64,000 nucleotides of DNA from Blastopirellula sediminis (GTDB lineage Bacteria; Planctomycetota; Planctomycetia; Pirellulales; Pirellulaceae), in NCBI RefSeq assembly GCF_020966755.1, contig NZ_JAJKFT010000010.1, positions 1,948,720 to 2,012,719 of the forward strand, read 5' to 3'. This document shows, in pieces, positions 36,499-50,567 of the stretch (its first letter is position 1; every line of letters starts with the position of its first letter). Under the pieces are notes generated by a model. That model had not been told where the DNA came from and did not search any database. It saw only the letters and a program-made list of their open reading frames with translations. Both the position numbers and the translations under genes were made by a program.

Positions 36499-36756
36499 AT
36501 GGGCGATTTGCAGAACGCAACGGCGATTTGGGCGAAGGGAATCTTGTTCATCCTGCTGGGACTGTTCGCGGCGACGTTGCTTTTGTTGTTCGCTCCTGAC
36601 TGGCGCGTCGCGGGCCTACTCTGTCTTTCGATCTGGGCCTTTTGCCGCGCGTATTACTTCGCCTTTTACGTGATCGAGCACTACGTCGACCCTGGCTACA
36701 AATTCGCCGGGCTGATCGACTTTGCGAAGTACGCCGCCGGGATTCGCCGCGATTAG
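36499..36756 (+). CDS. Small two-TM membrane protein
   Basis: 85 residues from ATG 36499. Two hydrophobic helices (ILFILLGLFAATLLLLFA and VAGLLCLSIWAFCRAYYFAFYVI) fill most of it, with a short cytoplasmic tail (FAGLIDFAKYAAGIRRD). It follows another membrane protein closely and ends four bases inside the convergent methyltransferase gene. Its function is not recognised; proteins of this shape occur beside many unrelated genes. Confidence 0.65.
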   Translation: MGDLQNATAIWAKGILFILLGLFAATLLLLFAPDWRVAGLLCLSIWAFCRAYYFAFYVIEHYVDPGYKFAGLIDFAKYAAGIRRD

Positions 36757-38228
36757 ACGAGCCTCGTCGCGATCAGATCAGCTAGTTTGTCCTCGGCGCC
36801 CAATTCTTTCGCCAACGCCTGCAGGTCCAACCGTTTCAGCAAGTCGACCGTGATCGGGCGTTTGGCGTCCCAGAAGATTTGCGATGCGTAGAATTGTTGG
36901 GCCGGTTCCGAATGGAGCAACTTTGCGAGCAGTTGGGCTTCTCGTTCACTTTGACACGGCAGGAAGTAAACGGTGTCATCGACGACGATCGGCTTGTCGC
37001 CGGCGCTGCCGATCACGGCAAACTGGAGTCGCTTGTAGAAGCCGGAGATGGCGACTTTCCAGGGGGCGAAGGTATAGTCGCCGATTCCAAAGACCGAAAA
37101 GCGAGGGCGGCGACGATAGATCGAACTGCGGCGGCGATCGAGCAATTCGCCATGACGTTGCAAGTAGCTCCAAGTATTCGGGGCAAGCTGTTCGATCTTG
37201 TCCGTAGGATCGGCCGTCTTCCGCTGGGGAACCAGCATCCAACGACTGGGCTCCGCGGCGCCGGCGGCAACTTCGGAGCTTTTCAGCATCGGAAAAAGAT
37301 AATCGGTTTCCAGTTCGACGGTTTCTCCCAGTCCGTTGCGAAAGCGTTTTCCCTCCGCACGTAGCTCCATCACTTTCGAACAGTCGTGTTTGATGCCGGA
37401 TCTCCATTGATAGGGAGATTCGCCGGCAAGATGTTTCCACCGCTGGAAGTTGTGCAGGTCGCGGACTAGCGACTGGTCAACCAATCCCAATTCGCTTTCA
37501 GCAGCGTTCGCGTCAAGTGTGGGGAAGGTGGGGCAAACAGTGGTTGCGTTCGTTCCGCCAAGCGTGCAGGTAAATAGGCAAGCGTCGACCGCTACGCCGA
37601 AATGTTCGGCCGCGTCGATCTTGCGGATCTCGGCCTGGGCGATTGGCAGCGATTCTTTCCAGGCGGCGTGCAACGCCTTGCGAGCGACCATCGTTTTGCA
37701 AAGCATCGCAATCTGAGCGTCGTTGTCCGCTAACAGCGATATCAGGCGGCGGATCATCCACTCCGAGATATCGAAGTTGCTTTTGCCGGTGATCGCGTCG
37801 ATGCCGGATTGCTTTTGGAAGTTCGACTTTTCCGGCAAGTTGTCGCTTTGGAACAGGCTCTGCTGGGCGTTAGTAACCCAGGGAGGATTTCCCACGATCA
37901 AGATCGGCTGCGGAAATTGAAGGAGCTTTGCTTGCCAATCGACGCCGAAGAAGTCGCCTAACTCGATGGTCGCCCGAGTTTCCCCTTGGAGCGATTTGCT
38001 CAGCTCTTCGACGTAGGCAGGATTGATCTCGACGCCGATAACCTGAGCGTCGGGAAAGTGGGCCAGCGCTGCGTGGACGAAGGCGCCTTGCCCGCAGGTT
38101 GGTTCGACGATCGTCGCCGGACAAAATGACTGCGCGGCGAGCAACCGACAGACCTCGTCGGCGAGCGCCGCCGGAGTTTGAAAGTCGCCGAACTGGTTTT
38201 GACCCTTCTTGGTCTTGGTCGATTCCAT
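36753..38228 (-). CDS. Orphan N6-adenine-type DNA methyltransferase
   Basis: 491 residues. The start GQNQFGDFQTPAALADEVC is typical of N6 adenine DNA methyltransferases. SAM motif I is IVEPTCGQGAFV and the catalytic motif IV is IVGNPPWV. The rest includes a probable target-recognition region and a C-terminal part (FSVFGIGDYTFAPWKVAISGFYK) like Eco57I-type and related enzymes. No restriction endonuclease or specificity subunit gene is seen beside it, so it is an orphan or a self-contained Type IIG-like relative without a visible nuclease motif. It overlaps the small membrane gene by four bases at the stop. Confidence 0.83.
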   Translation of the reverse strand: MESTKTKKGQNQFGDFQTPAALADEVCRLLAAQSFCPATIVEPTCGQGAFVHAALAHFPDAQVIGVEINPAYVEELSKSLQGETRATIELGDFFGVDWQAKLLQFPQPILIVGNPPWVTNAQQSLFQSDNLPEKSNFQKQSGIDAITGKSNFDISEWMIRRLISLLADNDAQIAMLCKTMVARKALHAAWKESLPIAQAEIRKIDAAEHFGVAVDACLFTCTLGGTNATTVCPTFPTLDANAAESELGLVDQSLVRDLHNFQRWKHLAGESPYQWRSGIKHDCSKVMELRAEGKRFRNGLGETVELETDYLFPMLKSSEVAAGAAEPSRWMLVPQRKTADPTDKIEQLAPNTWSYLQRHGELLDRRRSSIYRRRPRFSVFGIGDYTFAPWKVAISGFYKRLQFAVIGSAGDKPIVVDDTVYFLPCQSEREAQLLAKLLHSEPAQQFYASQIFWDAKRPITVDLLKRLDLQALAKELGAEDKLADLIATRLV

Positions 38229-38262
38229 GTCGGACGATTATAGCCGCTGACGCAAATTCAGG

Positions 38263-39534
38263 TTACGCCAGGCGATTTGGCCGGTCCCAATGGATGCGGG
38301 CGACGAAGACGCTCCCGTCGCTTCCCCATTTGTTGTTGATCGGCATGATGTGCGTTTTGCTGCCGTCCTGCATCCATTCGGAGACGGTCACCCAGGTTTC
38401 GTGCTCGTTAACGGTGGCGACGCCAAAGTTGCCAAGTCGGGCGCCTCGCTGCGGCACCAGGATTCGTTCGGTCTCGCGGATCACGCACAACCGTTCTGGA
38501 TCGACCTGGGCCATGAACAGCGGCGCTCGATGGCGAACGATATGATCGTTGTTGGCGCCGCGACGCGTGTAGACGAGAAAGAGCCCGTCGCTGTGGGTGA
38601 CCCAATGCTGCTGCGTGTTGTAGTTGCCCAGCTCGCTGCCGTCGTCGAATTTCCACTCGCGAATCGGCTCATAGTTCAGTCCGTCATCGCTGCGGGTAAC
38701 GAAGCCGCGCAGGTCGTTGCGAATCGTGAGGAAGAAGCGATCGCCAAATTTGGCCAATGACGGTTCATGCAGACCGCGGGTTTTGTCGTCGACGGCCAGT
38801 TCGGTTCCATGTCCGACGTAACGGAGCGTCTGGCCGTCGAACGTGCAGCGAGCGACGGTAACGTGGGCGCTTTGTTCTGGCGGACTGAAGTAGATTGGCA
38901 GCAGGATCGAACCGTCGGCCAGATCGACCCGCTGCGTACAGCCGGCGCCACTGTTGGCGAACTTGTCGCCGGCCGGCATCTCCATCTTCTTCCAGGCAGT
39001 CCACTGGTCGTGCTGCGGATCGTAGGTCGAATATGTCGTGTGCCGGGGGCGGGGATGTTTCACCTTCCAGTCAGGCGTATAAACGACCGAGTGGCCCGTC
39101 CCCAGTAAAGTCTTCGACGCGGCATGCCACTTCGGCCAGAAGTCGCTAACGGCGACCGGTCGCTCGACCCCATCGATCGTTTCGGTTCGCACCGCCAGGT
39201 TTTCCTGTTCGGCCGGCGCCGTCCAAGTCGCTCCTAGATCATCGGTCTTGAAACTGAACATTCCCTTGAAGACGTCGCTGCCGTTGACGTGCAAGGTGTT
39301 CATGGTCATGACGACTCGCGGCGCTCCTTCCTTGCCGATGCCGGGGACGATTCCGGCCCGCGGATGGCACCAACATTTTTCGCCGTCGTACAGCTTGGTC
39401 GGAACGTCGAGCGTCAGGTCGTAGTTCGGCCTGGTCGACCCATCCGCCAACAAGCTGGAAACGGAAGAAGCGAAACCGAGCAGCGATGCGCCGCTGCAGA
39501 GGGACGAGTGGAGGAAGGTGCGTCGCGAAATCAT
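38263..39534 (-). CDS. Tat-exported sialidase-like beta-propeller protein
   Basis: 423 residues from ATG 39534. A twin-arginine signal ([11 protein letters not shown], then a hydrophobic stretch) indicates Tat export. Asp-box-like motifs [14 protein letters not shown] and [12 protein letters not shown] suggest a six-bladed sialidase-type propeller, with an Arg/Glu-rich core. Whether it cleaves sialic acid is unproven; many planctomycete members of this fold are uncharacterised. It diverges from the MarR gene, 176 nt away, and follows the DNA methyltransferase gene on the other side without clear linkage. Confidence 0.8.
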   Translation of the reverse strand: MISRRTFLHSSLCSGASLLGFASSVSSLLADGSTRPNYDLTLDVPTKLYDGEKCWCHPRAGIVPGIGKEGAPRVVMTMNTLHVNGSDVFKGMFSFKTDDLGATWTAPAEQENLAVRTETIDGVERPVAVSDFWPKWHAASKTLLGTGHSVVYTPDWKVKHPRPRHTTYSTYDPQHDQWTAWKKMEMPAGDKFANSGAGCTQRVDLADGSILLPIYFSPPEQSAHVTVARCTFDGQTLRYVGHGTELAVDDKTRGLHEPSLAKFGDRFFLTIRNDLRGFVTRSDDGLNYEPIREWKFDDGSELGNYNTQQHWVTHSDGLFLVYTRRGANNDHIVRHRAPLFMAQVDPERLCVIRETERILVPQRGARLGNFGVATVNEHETWVTVSEWMQDGSKTHIMPINNKWGSDGSVFVARIHWDRPNRLA

Positions 39535-39673
39535 GGCGTGACTTTCGGCAGGAGGAGCGGAGGAGGGGCTCGGCTTGGTGAGCGATTTAACGCTACCGCA
39601 GAAGCGTCCTCGGAACAACCTTTTTCTGCCGTGGCGATCACCCGTTTGGGGCGTCTGAAACGCAACAGTTGTC

Positions 39674-39702
39674 TTGACGTGTATTGTTTTGACGGATATT
39701 GT
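39674..39702 (+). promoter_or_regulatory. MarR promoter within a 14-bp direct repeat
   Basis: TTGACG (39674-39679), 17-nt spacer, TATTGT (39697-39702): a good sigma-70 promoter. The 14-bp unit TTGACGTGTATTGT recurs at 39689-39702 with 12 of 14 identical bases, 15 bp apart, and could be a regulator-binding repeat. The start codon at 39711 is at the expected transcription start. Confidence 0.6.
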
Positions 39703-39710
39703 GAAAAAGA

Positions 39711-40217
39711 ATGAGCGCCTCGAGTCCCAAGTCTGGTTCGGCCCGGCGAAGTCGCAAGTTCGACTCGCTTCAGCAGGAAGTTTTCTTGAACCTGTGGCGG
39801 ACCTACGACCGGCTTAAGGCGCTGGAAGATGAGACTTTCAGCGAGTCGGGAATCTCGGCCCAGCAGTACAACACGCTGCGGCTGCTGCGGTCGGTTTATC
39901 CGGAAGGAATGCCGACGTTGGTGTTGGGAGGTCGGCTGATCAGCCGGGCGCCTGACATGACCCGCTTGCTCGACAAGTTGGAGCAGCGCGGCTTGCTCGC
40001 GCGACATCGCCCCCCGGAAAATCGCCGTGTTGTGGAAGTCCGTCTGACGCCGGAAGGACTGAAGCTGGTCAATCAGCTCGACAGTGCGGTGCGGAAGTGC
40101 CACGAACGGCAGCTGGGGCATCTGGACGAAAAATCGCTGCAGCAGCTGGTCACGTTGCTCAAAGCGGCCCGCGAGCCGCACGAAGACGCCGAAAATCTTT
40201 CGTTAGTCGATCAATAG
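39711..40217 (+). CDS. MarR-family transcriptional regulator
   Basis: 168 residues. The MarR winged helix is seen in [70 protein letters not shown]. No clear ribosome site precedes ATG 39711, and the promoter at 39674-39702 puts transcription start almost on the ATG, so the mRNA may be leaderless. It precedes the flavin oxidoreductase by 69 nt and probably controls it and itself (inference); MarR proteins commonly respond to aromatic or oxidant ligands. Confidence 0.88.
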   Translation: MSASSPKSGSARRSRKFDSLQQEVFLNLWRTYDRLKALEDETFSESGISAQQYNTLRLLRSVYPEGMPTLVLGGRLISRAPDMTRLLDKLEQRGLLARHRPPENRRVVEVRLTPEGLKLVNQLDSAVRKCHERQLGHLDEKSLQQLVTLLKAAREPHEDAENLSLVDQ

Positions 40218-40286
40218 GTTTTCGGTTCCTACCCAATACACGCTTTCTCGCCTATCGACATACCTGTGGTGGAAGAACAAAGCACT

Positions 40287-41546
40287 ATGATCGCCAACGA
40301 AAAACCTCACGTCGTCGTCATCGGCGGCGGCCCGGCCGGCTCGACCGTTTCGACCTTGATCGCGCAAAAGGGTTACCGCGTTGAGTTGTTCGAACGCGAG
40401 GTTTTCCCGCGATACCACATCGGCGAATCGTTGATTCCCGAAACCTACTGGGTCCTCAAGCGGCTTAACATGCTCGACAAGATGAAGGACAGCCACTTCA
40501 TCAAAAAATACAGCGTGCAGTTCGTCGGTCAGTCAGGCCGACTGTCGGCGCCCTTCTATTTTCATGACAACAAACCGCACGAGTGCTCGCAGACCTGGCA
40601 AGTTCGCCGCAGCGAGTTCGACCTGATGATGATCAACAACGCCGCCGAACATGGCGTGACGGTTCATCAAGGAGCCCGCGTGCTCGACGTCCTGTTTGAC
40701 GGCGATCGCGCGATCGGTGTGAAGGTGGTCGACGCGAGCGGCGAAACCCGCGAAGTTTTCGCCGACGTGGTGGTCGACGCGAGCGGTCAAAGCTCGATGC
40801 TGATCAACAAGTTCAAGCTGCGCGTGCCCGATCCGGAACTGAACAAAGGCGCCATCTGGACCTACTTCAAAGGCGCCTACCGCGACGTCGGAAAAGACGA
40901 AGGGGCGACCGTCGTCCTTAGCGTCCAAGGGAAGAACGGTTGGTTCTGGTATATCCCGTTGCATGACGACATCGTCAGCGTCGGCGTGGTGGGGGACTTT
41001 GACTACTTGTTCAAAGGCCGGGAGAGCCACGAGCAAACCTATGCCGAAGAGCTCGATCGCTGCCCGGCGGTCAAAGAGCGCATCGCCAATGCCGAGCAGG
41101 TCGAAAAGATCTTCGCCACCAAGGACTACACCTACAAAGCGAGCGAAGGCGCCGGCGACGGTTGGGTGTTGGTCGGCGACGCGTTCGGCTTCCTTGACCC
41201 CCTGTACTCGTCCGGCGTGTTGCTTGCCCTGAAGTCGGGCCAACTCGCCGCCGATGCGATTTGCGACGCCCTCGAAAAGGGAGACACGTCGAAAGAGCAG
41301 CTTGGCAATTGGCTCCCTGACTACCTGGTCGGGATGGGACGGATGCGCCGTCTCGTTTCGGAGTACTACGAAGGGTTCAACTTCGGTCGCTTCATTCGCC
41401 GTTTCCCGCACTTTGTTGGTCGCGTTACCGACCTGTTGATCGGCGACTTGTTCAAAGACGACTTGGACGAAGTGATCGCCGCGATGGATCTGGTGAAGGC
41501 CGAGGATGAAGAAGCCAAGCTGATGGCGGCGAAAGAGCAGGACTAG
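40287..41546 (+). CDS. FAD-dependent oxidoreductase, flavin-halogenase-like
   Basis: 419 residues from ATG 40287, with GGAAGAA about 11 nt upstream. The dinucleotide-binding motif VVVIGGGPAGST is at 9-20, then FEREVFPRYHIGESLIP as in phenolic and pyrrole halogenases. The halogenase signature WxWxIP is present as WFWYIP (219-224), and DGWVLVGDAFGFLDPLYSSGV closes the FAD site. Lys73/Lys74 may be the catalytic Lys. These features place it in the flavin halogenase/geranylgeranyl-reductase superfamily; halogenation is possible but unproven. Controlled probably by the MarR gene before it. Confidence 0.85.
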   Translation: MIANEKPHVVVIGGGPAGSTVSTLIAQKGYRVELFEREVFPRYHIGESLIPETYWVLKRLNMLDKMKDSHFIKKYSVQFVGQSGRLSAPFYFHDNKPHECSQTWQVRRSEFDLMMINNAAEHGVTVHQGARVLDVLFDGDRAIGVKVVDASGETREVFADVVVDASGQSSMLINKFKLRVPDPELNKGAIWTYFKGAYRDVGKDEGATVVLSVQGKNGWFWYIPLHDDIVSVGVVGDFDYLFKGRESHEQTYAEELDRCPAVKERIANAEQVEKIFATKDYTYKASEGAGDGWVLVGDAFGFLDPLYSSGVLLALKSGQLAADAICDALEKGDTSKEQLGNWLPDYLVGMGRMRRLVSEYYEGFNFGRFIRRFPHFVGRVTDLLIGDLFKDDLDEVIAAMDLVKAEDEEAKLMAAKEQD

Positions 41547-41584
41547 TTCTTTCCGGCGTTGCGTCATCCACTTCTTTGCCTAAA

Positions 41585-41658
41585 GCGTGAGCGAGGGCGA
41601 TGAGGTCAGCCATTCATGGATGTAGGGAAATGGTTGACCGCATTTCCCTCGCTTGCGC
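41585..41658. repeat. REP-like imperfect hairpin
   Basis: Left arm GCGTGAGCGAGGG (41585-41597) pairs with CCCTCGCTTGCGC (41646-41658), 11 of 13 bases. After an internal loop, GTCAGCCATT pairs with AATGGTTGAC, 9 of 10. It lies between the oxidoreductase and the convergent permease; a related arm occurs at 16868-16887. Confidence 0.7.
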
Positions 41659-41664
41659 TTCGGG

Positions 41665-42987
41665 CTACGAATTGCGCAAACGCATCGCAATGAAGTGCCA
41701 AACTAAGCCGGCAGCGATCAGCGCCAAGCCCGATTGCCAGACCGCGCGGTCGACCCAAAACGGCAACAGCAAGCAAATCGCCAGTCCGATCCACGCGAAC
41801 GCCGCTGGATAGAGACGTTCCTCTGGCGCCAGGCGAATCGCCGCCAGGTTCGTCAGTGCGTAGTAGATCAGCACGGTGAACGCGCTGAACGACCAGGTCG
41901 TCTTCACGTCGCCGATCAGCGTCAGGCCCATCACGATCGCCGCGACCAGCAGCACTGCGAAAGTGGGAGTCGTGTGGGAGGCGTTTAGTTCTCCAAAGAT
42001 CGCCGGCAGATCGCGGCGGCGTCCCATCGCCAACACGACCCGCGACAGTCCCAGAACCAGGTTCAAAAGGACGCCGGCCATGGCGGTTGTGGCGCCGATG
42101 GCGATTACCGTCGCGAGTAGCGGCGAACCAATTTGCATCGCGACGATTTCGAGGGGCGCTCCTTGATGGAGCGTGGCGGAGGCAAGTTCCTCGGCGCCGA
42201 GTACGCCGATTGCGACCAGGCCGATCAGCCAGTAAAACGCCATCGCGATGAAGAGGGTGGCGATGATCGCGACCGGAATTGTCCGCCGCGGGTTTTCGAC
42301 CTCTTCGCCGAGCGTCGCGATGCGCCCGTAGCCGGTATAGGCGACGAACATCAGGGCGACCGCCTGAGCAAAACCGAGCGTCGGCGTCATGGCGGCTGTG
42401 ACGGGAGCGAAGAAGGGGGTGAGCTGTTCGCTTGAAACGCTTGGTAGCCCAAACGCGATCAAAAGAGCGAGCGCCAGTAGCGACGTCGATACTAGAACCG
42501 CATTGGCGAAATTGCTTCTCCGAATCCCGGTCAAAATCGCTCCGGTCACGAGCAGTACAATCAGCAGGCTGACCGGCAATCGCCAGGCGGCAGCGTCGAT
42601 CTTCAGCAGATTGAGGAGATAGCCGGAGAACCCCAGTGCCGCGGTCGCCGCCGAGGCCGACTTGGCCGCGACGAACATCCAACCGGCCAGAAAGCCAAGG
42701 CTCGGATGCAGCCAGCGGTAACCATACTCATAGGTTCCGCCGCTGACTGGATGAGCGGCGGCTAGTTGGGCGCTGCTCAATCCATTGCAGATCGCCAAGA
42801 AAGCGGCGAGTGGAATCGCCAGTAACAGTGCGGGACCAGTCGCTCCGGCCGCAATGCCGATGCTGACGAAGATCCCGGTGCCGATGATCGAGCCGAGACC
42901 CAGTAAGATCGCGCCGGCCAAGCCGACTTCGCGCTTTAGTCGCGGCGGTTGCTTGGCGTCGGAAGAATCGGGCGGGACATCGTTCAC
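41665..42987 (-). CDS. APC-superfamily amino acid permease
   Basis: 440 residues with about 12 transmembrane segments. The first helix carries the family motif GLGSIIGTGIFVSIG; AHPVSGGTYEYGYRWLHPSLGFLAGWMF is the second signature. The size fits short APC amino acid transporters. It should import an amino acid or related cation by proton or sodium symport; the substrate is not readable. No catabolic genes are beside it; the divergent gene is a dehydrogenase of the LDH/MDH family. Confidence 0.92.
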   Translation of the reverse strand: MNDVPPDSSDAKQPPRLKREVGLAGAILLGLGSIIGTGIFVSIGIAAGATGPALLLAIPLAAFLAICNGLSSAQLAAAHPVSGGTYEYGYRWLHPSLGFLAGWMFVAAKSASAATAALGFSGYLLNLLKIDAAAWRLPVSLLIVLLVTGAILTGIRRSNFANAVLVSTSLLALALLIAFGLPSVSSEQLTPFFAPVTAAMTPTLGFAQAVALMFVAYTGYGRIATLGEEVENPRRTIPVAIIATLFIAMAFYWLIGLVAIGVLGAEELASATLHQGAPLEIVAMQIGSPLLATVIAIGATTAMAGVLLNLVLGLSRVVLAMGRRRDLPAIFGELNASHTTPTFAVLLVAAIVMGLTLIGDVKTTWSFSAFTVLIYYALTNLAAIRLAPEERLYPAAFAWIGLAICLLLPFWVDRAVWQSGLALIAAGLVWHFIAMRLRNS

Positions 42988-43246
42988 GAAAGTTTGCGGT
43001 ATGAGAGGGGTGCGGATGTCGCTTTAGCGTACTCGTTGCCGCGCTGTGAATGAATCCCGGCAAACGCTTGGCGACAAACTGCCTGTGGCAAAAAAGGAAA
43101 GAATAAACGGAGCTTTCGCGCTGCCATAGCCGGCATGAAAATCGGGAAAAAAGGCGCCAAATGCGGGATTTTCGCCATGACGCGGTCGCGGTACCTCGCG
43201 TTAGAATGCGAGTGTGAGGCGTTGATCGTTGCGAGGAATTGGCTGA

Positions 43247-44169
43247 ATGAAGGTTTCGTTGATCGGGCTGGGCAAAGTAGGATCGGCCGTCGCCCATGCG
43301 ATTGTATTGAAGGGGCTCGCGGACGAACTGGTGCTGGTCTCGCGCCGCACGGAAATCGCCAAGTCGGAAGCGGACGATCTGAATCATGCCGCCGGGCTCG
43401 AGGAGCACTCGGTTGATGTCCGTGCGGGAAGCGATATGGACGCCGCCGGATCGGACGTGATCCTCTACTGCGACGCTTCTCCCAGCACCGGCGCCGACGT
43501 TGATCGCTATAGCGCCGCGCGAGGCAACTTGCAGCGGCTCAGCCAACGGATGCCGCTTCTAGCGGCGGCGAGTCCCAGCGCCATTTGCGTGATGGTGACC
43601 AATCCGGTCGACGTGATGTCGTGGTTTGCGCTGCAAGTCTCAGGCTTCCCGCAGGAGCGGGTCTTTGGCGTCGGCACGCTGCTCGATACCGCTCGGCTGC
43701 GCCGGCTGCTATCGGAGCGACTCAGCGTTCATACCAGCGATGTGAGGGCCTACGTGATCGGCGAGCATGGCGAGGACCAGGTCGCCTCGTTCAGCACCGC
43801 TTCTCTGGGGGGAGAATCGATGAAGCCGGATGACGATCTAATGTCGCTCGCACGTCAGGCGGCGGAATCGGCCGGCAAGATCTATCGAACTCGCGGCTAT
43901 ACCAACTATGGGATCGCCGGCGCGACGATGATGATTCTCGACGCGATCCGCAACAATCGACGTCGCACGGCGCCGGTCAGTCTGCGAATCAACGACTACT
44001 ACGGCGTGAAAGACGTCTGCCTCTCTTTGCCGGCGGTGATCGGACGTCGCGGCATCGAGCGGGTGCTCCGTCCTGAACTCAACGAAGCGGAGCAAGCGAC
44101 GTTCCATCGCGGAGCGCAACGAATTCGCGAAGCGATCGATATCTTGGCGCCTTCTTTGGCGGCCGTTTC

Positions 44170-44173
<4 letters not shown>
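43247..44173 (+). CDS. Lactate/malate dehydrogenase-family protein, variant active site
   Basis: 308 residues; AGGA lies 9 nt before ATG 43247. NAD fold LIGLGKVGSAVA at the start; VTNPVDVM, GTLLDTAR (Asp147, Arg150) and GEHGED (catalytic His174) are intact. Two departures are visible. The end of strand 2 reads LVLVSRRTE, where NAD enzymes have Asp; Ser followed by Arg-Arg suggests NADP. The substrate-specificity position of the CDASPSTGADVDR loop is Pro79, where lactate enzymes have Gln and malate enzymes Arg, and the loop has about two extra residues before Arg87. It is thus a 2-hydroxyacid dehydrogenase of uncertain substrate. The stop overlaps the convergent kinase gene by four bases. Confidence 0.87.
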
Positions 44174-48639
<4,466 letters not shown>

Positions 48640-48752
48640 ATTGGGATGAATGGATCGGAGAGCTGCCGCAACTTTATGCTATCGTATGCCGCGCAAAGCT
48701 GACAGCCAATCGAACGTTCGCACGACGCGGAAAGTTCCGCAGTTTTGCACAC

Positions 48753-48790
48753 CAACAAAAAAAGCCGCTCCTCAGGGTGGAGGAGCGGCT
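48753..48790 (-). terminator. Intrinsic terminator of HEAT-repeat gene
   Basis: AGCCGCTCCTC (48763-48773) pairs with GAGGAGCGGCT (48780-48790), 11 bp with a 6-nt loop; on the minus strand a T-run follows at once. Confidence 0.9.
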
Positions 48791-48822
48791 CAAGTTTTCT
48801 CTCGATCGTGCGCGTCGCCGTA

Positions 48823-50547
48823 CTACTGCACTTTGGTTAACGCTTCAGCGGCTGCGGCGCGAACCGCTTCCGAGGCGTCGTCGCTCGCCGCTTTCGTCAG
48901 CGCCGCTTTGGCAGAAGCGGCCTGCTTGCCGAACATGCCTAACGAAGTCGCCGCTTCCAGGCGGACCAGATCGGAACCTTCGGTCAAGGCCGCGGCCAGG
49001 ACGATCGTCGCTTTGGCGGCGGCGTCGCTAGTCGGATCGATATGAGCGATCGCCCAACCAGCGGCGACCTTTGTGAATTCGACGTCACTGTCCAGAAGCG
49101 GAGTGATCTGCGGGATCGCCGCTTTGGCGGACGGGCCGATGGTGCCCAAAGCGTACAGGGCGCTTTGCTGCAAACCAGCTTCCGGGCTGGCCAGGAACTT
49201 GGCGATCGATTCGGTCGCCGGAGCGGCAGATTGACCCAAGCCGCCCAGAACCATCATCGTTTCGCTTTGCACTTCCGCATCGTCAACCTTCAAGGTTTCG
49301 ATCAACGCCGGAACAGCCGCTTTGGCGTCCGGGCCGAGTTCGCGAAGGATCGACAGAGCGTGCATCCGCAGACCTTCGATCTCCAAAGCCTTCGCCAGTC
49401 GCGGCGTCGCCTTCGGTCCGAGCGAGACGATCGCTTCGCGGAAGTGGACGACGACTGTCGGGTCGGTTTCGGTGAGCGCCTTCAGCAAGACCGGAGCGAC
49501 CATCTCGCGAGGAGCGTCCAATTCGGCCAGGCAGCGTGCGGCGGCGGCGCGAACGTTCGCGTTGTCGCTCTTCATCCCTTCGACCAAGTCTTCCACGGCA
49601 TGTTCAACCGCTTCCTTGTCTTCCGGGTGGAGACGAGCGATGCCCCATTCGCCCAGCATGTGCATGAACTCATCTTTCGACGCGGAAGCCGACTCCAGGG
49701 CCGTTTCCGAGGCGGAGTCTTTGATCATGCCCAGGGCGTACGCCGAAGCGTACCGGACCGCCATCGAGTCGTCCGCTTCCAGGCTCGCGGCCAATTGGCC
49801 GACAGCCGCTTTGGCGCCGGGGCCGATCTGGCCCAAGGCGACGGCGGCTTGCATGCGGGTATCGGGGTCTTTGTGCGACTTCAAAACTTCGGCCAGGTTG
49901 GGAGCGGCGCTTTCTGCTTCGGGTCCCATTTCGCCAGCGATCAAGCAGGCCCAGTAGGCACCACGTTCGGTGGTCAAAGCCTTCTTCAGCACCGGCAACG
50001 ACTTTTTGCCCGCTTCGGCCAAGGTGTGCAGCGCGGGAACGACGACGCCCGGATCCGATTCATCCAGGATCTTGGCGATCAGCGGCAACGTTTCGTTCGG
50101 ATCGGTCGGCAGCTTGCGAACGGCGCCCATCGCGGCGCGACGGACGATCGCTTCTTTGTCAGTGATCTTTTTGATCAGCGCGGGAACTGCAGGCAGGGCC
50201 TTCTCGCCAATCTCGCCGATCGCATACGCGCTGTAAGCGCGAACTTCCATGTCGGGATCGTCCAGGCCTTTGGTCAAAGCGGCGAGGGCCGGCGCGGCTT
50301 CGGTTTCGTATTCGGCCAATGCTCGAGCGGCATGCCAACGCAACTCACTGTCGTCGCTTCCCATCGCGGCGATTAACGCCGGGACCGCCTTATCGGCGTC
50401 TTCCGGATTACGCGCCAGGGCGTCAGCGGCGGCGACCGCATCAGCTCCTTTGCCAGACAACGCTTTGACCGAATCGGCCGCGTCGGCCCAGACGATCGAA
50501 GCGGCTGCCAACGGCAAAGCCACGGAAAACATCAGTCGTTTGATCAT
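48823..50547 (-). CDS. Secreted HEAT-repeat protein
   Basis: 574 residues. A signal peptide (MIKRLMFSVALPLAAASIVWADA) is followed by about 14 HEAT-type repeats of 35-40 residues (for example VRAYSAYAIGEIGEKALPAVPALIK and VRYASAYALGMI). These form a helical solenoid with PxxxxAL spacing. There is no catalytic motif, so it is probably a periplasmic binding scaffold. A terminator lies 32 nt downstream and a 16-bp palindrome 21 nt upstream. It is apparently a single-gene unit. The partner is unknown. Confidence 0.88.
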   Translation of the reverse strand: MIKRLMFSVALPLAAASIVWADAADSVKALSGKGADAVAAADALARNPEDADKAVPALIAAMGSDDSELRWHAARALAEYETEAAPALAALTKGLDDPDMEVRAYSAYAIGEIGEKALPAVPALIKKITDKEAIVRRAAMGAVRKLPTDPNETLPLIAKILDESDPGVVVPALHTLAEAGKKSLPVLKKALTTERGAYWACLIAGEMGPEAESAAPNLAEVLKSHKDPDTRMQAAVALGQIGPGAKAAVGQLAASLEADDSMAVRYASAYALGMIKDSASETALESASASKDEFMHMLGEWGIARLHPEDKEAVEHAVEDLVEGMKSDNANVRAAAARCLAELDAPREMVAPVLLKALTETDPTVVVHFREAIVSLGPKATPRLAKALEIEGLRMHALSILRELGPDAKAAVPALIETLKVDDAEVQSETMMVLGGLGQSAAPATESIAKFLASPEAGLQQSALYALGTIGPSAKAAIPQITPLLDSDVEFTKVAAGWAIAHIDPTSDAAAKATIVLAAALTEGSDLVRLEAATSLGMFGKQAASAKAALTKAASDDASEAVRAAAAEALTKVQ

Positions 50548-50567
50548 TGCAGACTCCGCAGAAAAGT

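Noticed and set aside
41606-42682. Second minus-strand frame inside the permease
   Set aside because: Arg/Gly-rich shadow of the permease frame; the permease has 12 TM segments and family motifs.
43137-43173. GAAAATC...GATTTTC inverted repeat upstream of the LDH-family gene
   Set aside because: Only 7 bp arms with a 23-nt gap; could be chance, and no promoter position supports it.
49042-50376. 444-codon plus-strand frame opposite the HEAT-repeat gene
   Set aside because: Arg/Phe/Asp-rich composition, a mirror of the HEAT repeats.
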